Shown here: positions 19,137 to 27,972 of the stretch, one piece after another
Layout of the letters: the number at the start of each line of letters is the position of its first letter
How positions within the stretch are numbered: position 1 is the stretch's first letter
Translations under genes and position numbers: made by a program
The notes under the pieces: generated by a model
The model's input: only the letters and a program-made list of their open reading frames with translations
Database searches by the model: none
Told to the model about the DNA's origin: nothing
Assembly: GCF_013344765.1 (NCBI RefSeq)
Contig: NZ_JABVBF010000001.1
Coordinates: 1 to 64,000, forward strand
DNA: 64,000 nucleotides
Origin: Acinetobacter lactucae
Lineage (GTDB): Bacteria; Pseudomonadota; Gammaproteobacteria; Pseudomonadales; Moraxellaceae
Direction: 5' to 3'

Positions 19137-19958
19137 TTAAAGAAATTTTTCTACAAGATCCATCGATTGTTGATAAAGGTCGCGTGCCAGTTGCTGGTTT
19201 TTAGCATGTGATGATTTCCAGTCTGGCATATGTGCACTGACATACTCGCCGTTGCGGTTTTGCCATGCATCTCCAGTTGCCATTTCTGTAATGAGCTTTG
19301 CTGGAACTGAGGTTGGAACCAAGCCTAATTTCATCGCTGCATAAACCGGTTTTGGTAAGTCACGATAAATATCAGAAGCAACACCGCCGGGGTGTAATGC
19401 ATTATTGGTAATTGAACTTCCTGCTAGCTGTTCTGCTAATGCATTGCTGAATAATAAATTTGCAAGCTTTGATTGCCCGTAATAGAACAGGGGGTTGTAA
19501 AAACCTTCTGCACGAAATTTATTAGGTTTAATTGAGCCAACCCAGTGAGCAATCGAAGCTAGATGAATAATTCGTGCTTTAGGAGATTGTTGTAAAACTG
19601 GAAGTAATTTTTGAGTAAGTAAAAAATGGCCTAAATAATTAACCCCAAATTGTTGTTCAAAACCCTCTGTGGTTAGTTGCTTTGTTTTAGAGAATAAGCC
19701 TGCATTATTAATGAGTACGTCAAGGCTGCCATAGCGATCAGCAATTTCATCTGCTGCTTTTTGGGTTAACTCAAGACTGTTTAAATCAAGGGAAACTAAA
19801 TCGACTTGACCTTGATTGAGTGAGCGTAGTTTGTTCTGCGCATCTTGTGCTTTTTGAGGATTTCGACAAGCCAAAATCACATGTTGTCCTTGTTTAACAA
19901 GTTGTTCTGCTGTGGCAAAACCAATCCCTGTGTTGGCGCCCGTAATTAATATCTTCAC
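19137..19958 (-). CDS. Short-chain dehydrogenase/reductase, retinol-dehydrogenase-like
   Basis: 273 residues. The N-terminal cofactor motif is TGANTGIGFATA (TGxxxGIG), NNAG is in DVLINNAGLF, and the catalytic Ser, Tyr and Lys are in HLASIAHWV and YYGQSKLAN. The long C-terminus and NALHPGGV resemble the RDH/WWOX-like 'classical' SDR group. Substrate unknown. It stands alone, convergent with the pnt operon. Confidence 0.88.
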   Translation of the reverse strand: MKILITGANTGIGFATAEQLVKQGQHVILACRNPQKAQDAQNKLRSLNQGQVDLVSLDLNSLELTQKAADEIADRYGSLDVLINNAGLFSKTKQLTTEGFEQQFGVNYLGHFLLTQKLLPVLQQSPKARIIHLASIAHWVGSIKPNKFRAEGFYNPLFYYGQSKLANLLFSNALAEQLAGSSITNNALHPGGVASDIYRDLPKPVYAAMKLGLVPTSVPAKLITEMATGDAWQNRNGEYVSAHMPDWKSSHAKNQQLARDLYQQSMDLVEKFL

Positions 19959-20120
19959 TTTCTGTACTCCGGTTATGCTATTTATTGGTGAGAACTTTAA
20001 GAATTTGTATAGTGCGGTAAAACTGACAATTTGTCATGTCAATTTGGGCTGTAAGTGATAATTGGTTTCTTAGAGATAGTAGTTGATATTTAAAAGGGAT
20101 TAAATCGCTATTAGAGAAAT

Positions 20121-20150
20121 AAAAAAGCGGCTCAAAAGAGCCGCTTTTTT
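20121..20150 (-). terminator. Terminator downstream of rsfS
   Basis: AAAAAAGCGGCTC / GAGCCGCTTTTTT with loop AAAA. It lies 14 bases beyond the minus-strand rsfS stop, and its symmetry would allow function on both strands. Confidence 0.88.
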
Positions 20151-20163
20151 TAAAAGCAAAATT

Positions 20164-20565
20164 TTAAGCAACCGACTCTGGAGCGGTACGCCATAAGCTT
20201 TCTAAATCATAGAATTTGCGAGCTGTTGGTAGCATTACATGTACTACAACAAAGCCGAGATCAATTAAGATCCATTCTGCATCTCGTTCACCTTCAACGC
20301 CAATCGGGCGGAAACCGGCTTTTCGAGCTTCTTCTGCAACATTGTCGGCAAGTGCTTTGACATGGCGAGTAGAAGTACCACTTGCAATTACAATAGCATC
20401 AGCGACATTGCTAATTGAGCTAACATCTAACTGGAGAATATCTTTTGCTTTTACATCAACTAAAGCGTCGTGGACGACTTTGAGACAAGCTTGTACGTCT
20501 TTATTTGAGGTGTTCATTGCGAAATCGTGAGAATTAGACACGCTGGGCGATGGTTCTAAATTCAT
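20164..20565 (-). CDS. rsfS: Ribosomal silencing factor RsfS
   Basis: 133 residues of the RsfS/Iojap family, which binds L14 on the 50S subunit and blocks subunit joining when nutrients are short. ADAIVIASGTSTRHVKALAD and EWILIDLGFVVVHVM, then ARKFYDLESLW, are the family signature. The start is uncertain: an in-frame GTG at 20595 would give 143 residues, and an ATG at 20517 gives 117. I prefer the ATG at 20565 because AGGAAA lies upstream. nadD, a common neighbour, is absent. Confidence 0.92.
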   Translation of the reverse strand: MNLEPSPSVSNSHDFAMNTSNKDVQACLKVVHDALVDVKAKDILQLDVSSISNVADAIVIASGTSTRHVKALADNVAEEARKAGFRPIGVEGERDAEWILIDLGFVVVHVMLPTARKFYDLESLWRTAPESVA

Positions 20566-20646
20566 ATAGGGTATATTTTCCTGACAATTACTCACTATCT
20601 AATATAGTGGTTTTCGCGCTAAATTTCAAACAGAAGTCGTAACAGT

Positions 20647-21441
20647 TTATATATTTACATCATCAGAAAAGTATTTTTTCTTCCATGTAAACGACTGATT
20701 TGAACCATTTTCAGGTTTATATTCTGCTGCAATATAGTTCTGATATGAGCTTTGCTTTAACCAAGAAAAAATTTGCTCATATGGGATTTGAGCTGTATCA
20801 GGTTCGTGGCGGCCTGGGCAGTCTGCAAATTGAATATGTCCAATTAAGTGAATATTCTCTTGTAAACCCTCAAGTACATCTTCACCCATCATGGCCATGT
20901 GATAGCAGTCATACTGCATTTTTAGAGTAGGGTGGTTGACTGCTTCGAGCATCTCTTGTGCTTGAGCAATGTTCTGCACTAAAAAGCGTGGCATATCCGT
21001 ACCATTAATCATTTCGAAAACAGGCTCTATACCGTGTTCACCGAGTAAATTACAGGCAAGTTTTAGATTAGCTGCTAATGTTTTTAAACAAGGAAGTAAG
21101 TCTGCGTCAAGCGGTTGTTTACCCGCTAAAATATTAACACGAGGAACGTTTAAAGCAGTGGCATAGCGAATAGCTAATTCTAATGCTTCATGAAAAGCTG
21201 CTTCTTGACCAGGTATGCCTGCTAAACCATTCCCACCTTGCATAAGATCACCAGCAGGTACGTTAATTAGGCAAAGGCTAAGGTTGTAGCGTTCGAGTTG
21301 GGTTTGAATATCTTCAATCGTTAATTCATAGGGGAATTGAATTTCTACATATTCAAAGCCCTGTGCATGAGCCAGAGCGAAGCGTTCAATTAAAGGAACT
21401 TCGGTAAAAATCATGGATAAATTGACTGCAAGACGACCCAT
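20647..21441 (-). CDS. Hydroxypyruvate isomerase-like TIM-barrel protein
   Basis: 264 residues of the xylose-isomerase-like TIM-barrel family, closest by motif to Hyi/OtnI. LAVNLSMIFTEVPLIERFALA is the typical opening, and EPVFEMINGTDMP, MQYDCYHMAMMGED, GHIQFADCPGRHEPDT and YIAAEYKPE contain the metal-binding Glu, Asp, His and Glu. Hyi interconverts hydroxypyruvate and tartronate semialdehyde. I chose the ATG at 21441, since GGAG lies 7 bases upstream; a TTG at 21447 would be too close to it. It is the last gene of a three-gene operon; no gcl is nearby. Confidence 0.85.
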   Translation of the reverse strand: MGRLAVNLSMIFTEVPLIERFALAHAQGFEYVEIQFPYELTIEDIQTQLERYNLSLCLINVPAGDLMQGGNGLAGIPGQEAAFHEALELAIRYATALNVPRVNILAGKQPLDADLLPCLKTLAANLKLACNLLGEHGIEPVFEMINGTDMPRFLVQNIAQAQEMLEAVNHPTLKMQYDCYHMAMMGEDVLEGLQENIHLIGHIQFADCPGRHEPDTAQIPYEQIFSWLKQSSYQNYIAAEYKPENGSNQSFTWKKKYFSDDVNI

Positions 21442-21454
21442 ACTCAAACTCCGT

Positions 21455-22324
21455 TTATTTTTGCTCTATTAATTGAATCATAGTAGCTAAATCTTTCTCA
21501 GCAAAGCCATTTTTTTGGTGAGTTTGTAGCTGTAATAGAGCTTTTTGTGCAACGGGGATGTCTAAATTAACACTGTTAGCCAATGTTACTGCATTGTTAA
21601 GATCCTTAGATAATGTTTGAACTTTCCACTGAATAGGCTCAAATGTATGAGTTGCCATGCGTGGGGTTAGAATTTGAAAGGGCTTAGAGTCTGCAAATCC
21701 ACCTGCTAAGGCTGGAGCGAGTAAAGTTGTATCTACACCCGCTCGGTCTGCAAGCGCGACAGCTTCTGCAATAAGTGCACTATTGGCTGCGACGATGAGT
21801 TGGTTACAAATTTTGGTGGCTTGACCAGTTCCTGTGTCTCCCATTCGCGTCACACGTTGAGATAGAACATTATAAATAGGCGTTAACTCTGTAATTGTTT
21901 GAGCATCACCGCCTGCAAAAATGACTAGCGTTCCTTGTTCTGCACCAGCTGTTCCACCCGAAACAGGAGAATCAATCCAAGTAACGTCATGCGCGGCAGT
22001 TGCTTGAGCAAGTGTTTTTGTTGCAGCAACAGATAAACTTGAGAAATCAACAATCACCTGTTTAGCTTTTAAGTGAGGTTGAATTTGCTCAAATACACTT
22101 TGTACGGCTTTGTCATCTGCGAGACAAGTTAAAATAACAGGATATTCGCCAATATTTATAAGATCTAAAGGCTGCGCGCCGATATCAATCAGTTCTTCAC
22201 ATGCAGAAGAGGTTCGGTTCCAAACAGCAACTTGAAAACCTGCTTGAGTAAGACGGGTTGCCATGCGGCTTCCCATCAACCCTATACCTAAAAAAGCAAT
22301 AGGGGTATTGCGATCAAAATTCAT
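21455..22324 (-). CDS. 3-hydroxyisobutyrate dehydrogenase / tartronate semialdehyde reductase-like enzyme
   Basis: 289 residues of the beta-hydroxyacid dehydrogenase family. GIGLMGSRMATRLTQAG is the N-terminal NAD(P) motif, DSPVSGGTAGAEQGTL is the substrate-binding signature, and the catalytic Lys is in ATKICNQLIVA. The adjacent Hyi-like gene suggests a GarR/GlxR-type role reducing tartronate semialdehyde to glycerate. The neighbouring crotonase would equally fit valine-like catabolism (MmsB). It is 13 bases from the Hyi gene and 12 from the crotonase. Confidence 0.87.
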   Translation of the reverse strand: MNFDRNTPIAFLGIGLMGSRMATRLTQAGFQVAVWNRTSSACEELIDIGAQPLDLINIGEYPVILTCLADDKAVQSVFEQIQPHLKAKQVIVDFSSLSVAATKTLAQATAAHDVTWIDSPVSGGTAGAEQGTLVIFAGGDAQTITELTPIYNVLSQRVTRMGDTGTGQATKICNQLIVAANSALIAEAVALADRAGVDTTLLAPALAGGFADSKPFQILTPRMATHTFEPIQWKVQTLSKDLNNAVTLANSVNLDIPVAQKALLQLQTHQKNGFAEKDLATMIQLIEQK

Positions 22325-22336
22325 AATCTAAGCTCT

Positions 22337-23125
22337 TTATTTATATTGACGTGGTAAAAAATTAACTTCTGGATGTTTGTCTTTTTTACGAGCAAGTTTG
22401 CTATTTTTACCAAGTAATAATTTAAGTTGCCAGATTTTTTCTAAACGTAATGATTTTTCTGGTTGGTGCTCCATTGCATCAAGTACACGTTTTGCCGCAG
22501 TGAGCGCATCTGGTGAGCGCTGTAACATTTCAGCTGCAATTTCATTTGCTTTTTCTAGCGGAGACTCACTTAAATGAGTGACAAGACCAATTTCTTTTGC
22601 ATAATTTCCATCGAAAACACGAGCGGTTAAGGTAAGCTCTTTTGCAAGGTCAACGCCAATTAAACCTTTCAATGAACGAGTAAGTCCCATATCTGGAACT
22701 AAGCCCCAACGACTTTCCATAATCGACATTTTAGTGTCTGGGTGAGAAATTCGAATGTCGGCTGCTAAGGCAAGTTGCATGCCTGCGCCAAAACAATAAC
22801 CTTCTAATGCCGCAATCACAGGTACAGGTAAATTTTGCCAAATAAGAAATGCTTTTTGAAATAGGCTTTGACCCGGTTTTACAAGCTCCCAAATGGCAAA
22901 AGCAGAATTTTTGGGATTGTTTAGGTCGGATAAATCAATTCCGGCACTAAAAACTTGTGCTTCACCTGTCAAAATCACACAGCGAATATCACGGTCCTTT
23001 TTAATGGCTTTTGCTGTTGAAACAAGTTCTTTTAATAAGGCAAAACTCATGGCATTGCGTTTGTCAGGACGGTTTAAATATACCGTTGCAATGCCATTAT
23101 TTTTTTCAATACGTAAGAGTGCCAT
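22337..23125 (-). CDS. Crotonase/enoyl-CoA hydratase-family protein
   Basis: 262 residues. LNRPDKRNAMSFALL, FSAGIDLSDL (first oxyanion-hole strand), LEGYCFGAGMQLALAADIRI (second) and ESRWGLVPDMG are the crotonase hallmarks. The basic C-terminus (RKKDKHPEVNFLPRQYK) is unusual. Substrate unknown: hydratase, isomerase or hydrolase are all possible. It is first in the operon with the GarR-like and Hyi-like genes. Confidence 0.87.
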   Translation of the reverse strand: MALLRIEKNNGIATVYLNRPDKRNAMSFALLKELVSTAKAIKKDRDIRCVILTGEAQVFSAGIDLSDLNNPKNSAFAIWELVKPGQSLFQKAFLIWQNLPVPVIAALEGYCFGAGMQLALAADIRISHPDTKMSIMESRWGLVPDMGLTRSLKGLIGVDLAKELTLTARVFDGNYAKEIGLVTHLSESPLEKANEIAAEMLQRSPDALTAAKRVLDAMEHQPEKSLRLEKIWQLKLLLGKNSKLARKKDKHPEVNFLPRQYK

Positions 23126-23219
23126 GAGATTCCCGCTTCTTTTTTTATAGATAAGCGGAGCATAACATGGCTGTAATCTGGAAACATGACAGCTCAGTCA
23201 TGCCTATTTTGTAGATATC

Positions 23220-26027
23220 TTAGTCAGGAATCACCAAGATTTGGTGGGCTGCACTTTCTACTTCTTTTACAACAAGTCCTAGCTCGTCGAAGCGTCTCAT
23301 AACTTCTTCAATGAAGCCTTCATCTGCTATACGGCGTTCTTTACGTAGTGTTGAAATAAATTGTTCAAAGTCACCTGTCACTTGTTGTAGTTTTGGAGTG
23401 CCTACATAGCGAGTGGCGCCATAAAGACGGTGTAAAACATGCTCAAGTTGAGGGAAGTCTTCAAGCTCAATGAGCTGTTGCATTTCGTCTAGCTCAGTTG
23501 GGAAACTATCAACTAACATTTTAAGTAAGTCTTGAGCTAAGTCTTCTTTATTTGCCGCAAGCTGCAAGCTTTGTTGCCAGTTTAAAATTTCTGGGTCTAA
23601 TGCTTCTGCAACCACATGATGGTCTTTCTCTAGCGCTTTTGACGCAAAGTTGTTTTTGGTCCATTGCGTTAAAATCTGGATAATTTGTTCCATTTGAATT
23701 GGCTTGGTGACATAGTCATTCATGCCAACTTTGAGGAGTTTCTGCTTTTCATCGGCAAGGGCATGGGCTGTTAATGCAATAATTGGAAGTTGCATTTCAC
23801 CATCTAAAGTTGACTCTAGCGAACGAATAGCGCGAGTTGTATCAATACCTGACATAACAGGCATTTGAATATCCATAAACACCAAATCAAATGGTTTGAG
23901 TTTTTGATCAATTCGCTCTTGGATGAGGTTTAGCGCTTCTTGACCGCTAATTGCTTTAGTCGTTTTAACATTCAGTTCTCCAAGCAGAGCTTCTAAAACA
24001 ATTAAGTTAGGTAAGTGGTCATCGACAGCCAGAATGTGTAAACCTTCTCCATTGAAGTCTTGTTCTTCTTCTTCAAAAATAGGTTGATCATTTAATAATT
24101 GAATGAGTCCGCTTCGACTTAATGGTTGATATAGAGGGCGAGCACGATATTCATTGAGCATGTTTGGCTCAAGCGTCATTTGATAACCATAGACTGCCAA
24201 ATTACCTTGATAACGACTACGGATTTCTTTTAATAACGCTTCAGTATCGCCACTATGGTCAACAATGAGCCACGTATCATCTTTTTGATCAAGATGTTTT
24301 AAGCGACTAAATAAGTCTAGAATCGATTGTGTCTCGATGTGAGGAACATGATAGTTTTCAAGGTAGTAACGTAAAACACTTGCTGTAGCAGGGTGAGCAA
24401 GATACGACACCACTTGTAAATGCTCAAAGTGTGGATGTTCGATCTCGTAATCTTCATCTACCACAAATTGTGCGGTAAACCAGAACGTAGAACCTTTTTC
24501 TGTTGGTGCGCGCTCTTGGTTATCCTCAAAGCCAATTTGACCATGCATGAGATGAACAAGCTGTTTGGAAATAGCTAAACCTAAACCTGTACCGCCAAAT
24601 TGACGTGTAACAGATGCATCACCTTGTGAGAATGATTCAAATAGTTTTTTACGGTCTGTACCGCTTAAACCAATACCACTGTCTTGCACACTAAAATGAA
24701 GTAGGCATTGTCCAATATCATCATGTTCCATACGAACACGAACAATAATTTCTCCATCTGGAGTGAATTTAATCGCATTCGAAATCAAGTTGGTCAGAAT
24801 TTGTTTGAAGCGTAAAGCATCACCAATCACTTGTTGTGGAATGTTGTCAGCATAGTAAAAAGCCATAGCGATATGCTTTTGGGCAGCCAGTGGAGACAGC
24901 ATATCCATGACATCAAAGACAGCTTCTTCTAAATCAAACGGTGCTGTTTCGAGCTCTAACTTACCCGCATCAATTTTGGAGAAGTCTAATACATCATTAA
25001 TTAATGCTAATAAATGGGCAGATGACTTGCGAATGGTTTGTAGGTAAAGGTTTTGTTCGTTATTTAGGTTTTGCTGACGAAGTAATAAATGAATAAAGCC
25101 ATCAATACTATTTAAAGGGGTTCGAAGTTCATGACTAATATTGGCAAGGAAAACCGATTTGGCTTGGTTCGATGAAATTGCTTGGTCACGTGCTTGACGA
25201 TAGGTGATATTTTGAACTTCTAAGGTATCTAAAGTTCTGCGTAAGTCTTCTTCGGTTTGTTCAGTGTGTTCTTTTAGCTCTAAAAAGCTAAAGTGTAATC
25301 GTTTAACAACGTTTGCAATATCTCGCTGTAACAAACGTAATTCGCCAGTACTGTTAATCACCATATGCTGGTCTAACGTGTCTGCATTTAAACGTTGCAG
25401 CTGCATGCGAATTTCATACATCGGCGCAATCCAGCGACGTGAATAAAAATTCAAGCAAAGTAACAGTAATAGTAAGGTCATTAATCCCGTAATGACAAGT
25501 GCGATCAGAATACGATAACGTGCCAGTTCTAGTGGCTGGTTGTCCATTTCAATCACGAGCCAGACAGGTGCTTTTCCAGGTGTATCACTAATCCGCAGTC
25601 CATAAATATTGTTGTGGTTATAAGAAATTGGACCAAAAAAACCATTACTTTTCGTAAAGTTTGGCCAGTAGCGATTATCACGGTAACCGATACTTAAATA
25701 GGTCTGACCATTACTGTCGATTAAAGCAGCACGTTTTAGATTTTTTTCACTAAACATGCTTTGCATGATGTGCTGGGCATGATCATATTCATCGGGTTCT
25801 AGTTCAACCAGCTTATATAAGTCGATCGCGATTTGATTGTAGCGAGCTAAAATTGCAGAGGCATGATGTAGTTGTTGTTGTTTTACTGAATGTGAGGTTT
25901 CAGTTAAAACCAGAAAAGCACCCACGCATGTTAAAATCATAATGGGCACAAAAATCAGAGCAATTAATTGCCCATATGCATGATTCAGACGTAAGCGTTT
26001 CGATAAGGTTTTATTGAAATTAGACAT
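23220..26027 (-). CDS. gacS: Hybrid sensor histidine kinase GacS/BarA
   Basis: 935 residues. Two membrane helices (about 20-41 and 170-193) flank a periplasmic sensor. A HAMP region follows, then the HisKA H-box (FLANISHELRTPLNSIDGF, near residue 300). HATPase motifs include DSGIGL and FGGTGLGLAIS. A degenerate receiver-like spacer is followed by a full receiver (LAVDDHLPNLIVL, VFMDIQMPVMSG) and a C-terminal Hpt domain (HVLHRLYGATRYVG). This is the tripartite GacS/BarA layout, which phosphorylates GacA/UvrY and controls Csr/Rsm sRNAs, motility, biofilm and virulence in gammaproteobacteria. It is divergent from cysM; gacA is not in the window. Confidence 0.92.
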   Translation of the reverse strand: MSNFNKTLSKRLRLNHAYGQLIALIFVPIMILTCVGAFLVLTETSHSVKQQQLHHASAILARYNQIAIDLYKLVELEPDEYDHAQHIMQSMFSEKNLKRAALIDSNGQTYLSIGYRDNRYWPNFTKSNGFFGPISYNHNNIYGLRISDTPGKAPVWLVIEMDNQPLELARYRILIALVITGLMTLLLLLLCLNFYSRRWIAPMYEIRMQLQRLNADTLDQHMVINSTGELRLLQRDIANVVKRLHFSFLELKEHTEQTEEDLRRTLDTLEVQNITYRQARDQAISSNQAKSVFLANISHELRTPLNSIDGFIHLLLRQQNLNNEQNLYLQTIRKSSAHLLALINDVLDFSKIDAGKLELETAPFDLEEAVFDVMDMLSPLAAQKHIAMAFYYADNIPQQVIGDALRFKQILTNLISNAIKFTPDGEIIVRVRMEHDDIGQCLLHFSVQDSGIGLSGTDRKKLFESFSQGDASVTRQFGGTGLGLAISKQLVHLMHGQIGFEDNQERAPTEKGSTFWFTAQFVVDEDYEIEHPHFEHLQVVSYLAHPATASVLRYYLENYHVPHIETQSILDLFSRLKHLDQKDDTWLIVDHSGDTEALLKEIRSRYQGNLAVYGYQMTLEPNMLNEYRARPLYQPLSRSGLIQLLNDQPIFEEEEQDFNGEGLHILAVDDHLPNLIVLEALLGELNVKTTKAISGQEALNLIQERIDQKLKPFDLVFMDIQMPVMSGIDTTRAIRSLESTLDGEMQLPIIALTAHALADEKQKLLKVGMNDYVTKPIQMEQIIQILTQWTKNNFASKALEKDHHVVAEALDPEILNWQQSLQLAANKEDLAQDLLKMLVDSFPTELDEMQQLIELEDFPQLEHVLHRLYGATRYVGTPKLQQVTGDFEQFISTLRKERRIADEGFIEEVMRRFDELGLVVKEVESAAHQILVIPD

Positions 26028-26199
26028 GGCTACATCAGATTTATCTCTCTGTACGGCATCTTATCACGCTTTATTTTAAAACAGACGCCATTTTATAAAT
26101 GACCGAGCTTTAATCGCTTTCTTTAAAAAGCATATTGAAATGGGTGCAGTACCGAGCATTTTTTCATACAATAGGCCCACCTCGATATAGGTGTTGATC

Positions 26200-27132
26200 A
26201 TGAGTAATACACAACCTGATTTTTTAGCCGATGAATTTTTGTTAGATCACTATGTAGGTAAAACACCTCTAGTCCGTTTGCAGCGCTTGGCTTGTCACAC
26301 GCAGGCAACGGTTTTAGCAAAATTGGAAGGTAATAATCCGGCAGGTTCTGTAAAAGATCGTCCAGCATATAACATGATTATGCAGGCAGAAAAACGTGGT
26401 CAAATTAAACCAGGTGATACATTAATTGAAGCAACCAGCGGTAATACAGGCATTGCGTTGGCTATGGTTGCGGCAATGCGCGGCTATAAAATGAAACTTA
26501 TTATGCCGAACAATATGAGCCAAGAGCGTAAAGATGCGATGCTGGCTTATGGCGCAGAGCTGATTGAAGTAACACCACAGCAAGGTATGGAAGGTGCACG
26601 TGATTTAGCCTTGCAAATGGAAAAAGAAGGTAAAGGTCACGTTTTAAACCAGTTTGGTAATCCTGATAATGTTGAGGCTCATTACCTAACGACTGGTCCT
26701 GAAATTTGGAAACAAACAGGCGGTAAAATTACTCATTTTGTGAGTTCAATGGGCACAACCGGTACCATTATGGGTGTTTCTAAATATTTAAAAGAACAAA
26801 ATCCAGATATCCAAATTGTTGGTTTGCAGCCATCTGATGGATCAAGTATTGCCGGTATTCGCCGTTGGCCGAAAGAATATTTGCCTACTATTTTTGATAG
26901 TAGCCGTGTGGATCGTATTATTGATATTCCACAAATTGAAGCTGAAAAAACCATGCGTAAATTAGCACGTATGGAAGGTATTAGTGCGGGTACTTCTTCA
27001 GGCGGTGCAGTATGGGCATCAATCAAGATTGCTGAAGAAAATCCAGACGCTGTTATTGTTTGCATTATCTGTGACCGTGGTGATCGCTACTTGTCTACAG
27101 GTCTGTTTTCAGTACAGGACGATAACTCATAA
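26200..27132 (+). CDS. cysM: Cysteine synthase B (O-acetylserine sulfhydrylase B)
   Basis: 310 residues, PLP enzyme making cysteine from O-acetylserine and sulfide or thiosulfate. The PLP Lys is in NNPAGSVKDRPA, the substrate loop is EATSGNTGIALAM, and SSMGTTGTIMGVSKYLK is the phosphate loop. The short C-terminus and RRWPKEYLP are CysM rather than CysK features. ATG at 26200 is chosen over the in-frame GTG at 26191. It is divergent from gacS and heads a plus-strand run cysM, exonuclease, rlmD, relA. Confidence 0.95.
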   Translation: MSNTQPDFLADEFLLDHYVGKTPLVRLQRLACHTQATVLAKLEGNNPAGSVKDRPAYNMIMQAEKRGQIKPGDTLIEATSGNTGIALAMVAAMRGYKMKLIMPNNMSQERKDAMLAYGAELIEVTPQQGMEGARDLALQMEKEGKGHVLNQFGNPDNVEAHYLTTGPEIWKQTGGKITHFVSSMGTTGTIMGVSKYLKEQNPDIQIVGLQPSDGSSIAGIRRWPKEYLPTIFDSSRVDRIIDIPQIEAEKTMRKLARMEGISAGTSSGGAVWASIKIAEENPDAVIVCIICDRGDRYLSTGLFSVQDDNS

Positions 27133-27144
27133 TTGAGAGAAATG

Positions 27145-27963
27145 ATGCGTTTCCCAACCTTAGTTTTTGATATTGAAACTTTAACTGATTTAAAAGCGGG
27201 AGCGCATTTATATCATCTCGATTTACCAGAGGCCGATGTAGAGCAAGCATTGACAAAAATCCGTCGTCAAGAATCTGGCATGGATTTTCAGCGTTTGCCC
27301 TTACATGAAATCGTTTGTATTTCTGGCTTATGGATAGATGAGTCTGGTTTTAGATTATTTTCTTTTAGTCGAGAACAATATTCTGAAGCTGAGATTTTGC
27401 AGAAATTTCTATCTATTTTTGATAAGCGTCATCCGACTCTAGTGAGTTGGAATGGCTCACAATTTGATTTACCTGTCATTCTATTCCGCGCAATGTATCA
27501 TGGGCTTTCTGCACCAGGTCTATTTGATCAAGGTGAGATTGATAGCCAAAAGCGTTTTAATAATTACCAAAATCGTTATCACCATCGCCACATTGATTTA
27601 ATGGATGTGATGGCAATGTTTAATGGGCGTAATTTTCAAAAACTTGATGATATTGCATGTATTTTAGGTCTACCAGGTAAACGTGGTGAATCGGGTTATC
27701 ATGTGCCTGAATATGTCCGTAATCAACAGTGGTTAAAATTGACGAGCTATTGTGAAGGGGACGTGCTCAATACATGGTTTATTTATTTGCGTTGGCTCGT
27801 ACTAAAAGGCCAATTGAATGCAGATGAACATGACCACTGGATTAGTTCGAGTATTGAATATTTACTGACTATGCCACAGCAGGCCGATTTCCTTGAAGTA
27901 TGGGAACGTACTTCGAAACATACTGAATTTACTTCTCACTATTTTAATTCTTCAGATTTTTAG
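27145..27963 (+). CDS. Predicted 3'-5' exonuclease (DNA polymerase B exonuclease-like)
   Basis: 272 residues with a DnaQ-like RNase H fold. LVFDIETLTD holds the ExoI DxE motif, LVSWNGSQFDLPVI the ExoII region and YCEGDVLNTWFIYLRW the ExoIII Asp; HHRHIDLMDVM adds a further acidic motif. This matches the PolB-type 3'-5' exonuclease family. Role in DNA or RNA turnover is unknown. The first 12 bases after cysM (TTG AGA GAA ATG) allow starts at 27133, 27142 or 27145; I chose 27145 for spacing to GAGA. It lies between cysM and rlmD with gaps of about 12 and 9 bases. Confidence 0.88.
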   Translation: MRFPTLVFDIETLTDLKAGAHLYHLDLPEADVEQALTKIRRQESGMDFQRLPLHEIVCISGLWIDESGFRLFSFSREQYSEAEILQKFLSIFDKRHPTLVSWNGSQFDLPVILFRAMYHGLSAPGLFDQGEIDSQKRFNNYQNRYHHRHIDLMDVMAMFNGRNFQKLDDIACILGLPGKRGESGYHVPEYVRNQQWLKLTSYCEGDVLNTWFIYLRWLVLKGQLNADEHDHWISSSIEYLLTMPQQADFLEVWERTSKHTEFTSHYFNSSDF

Positions 27964-27972
27964 GTTCATCCT

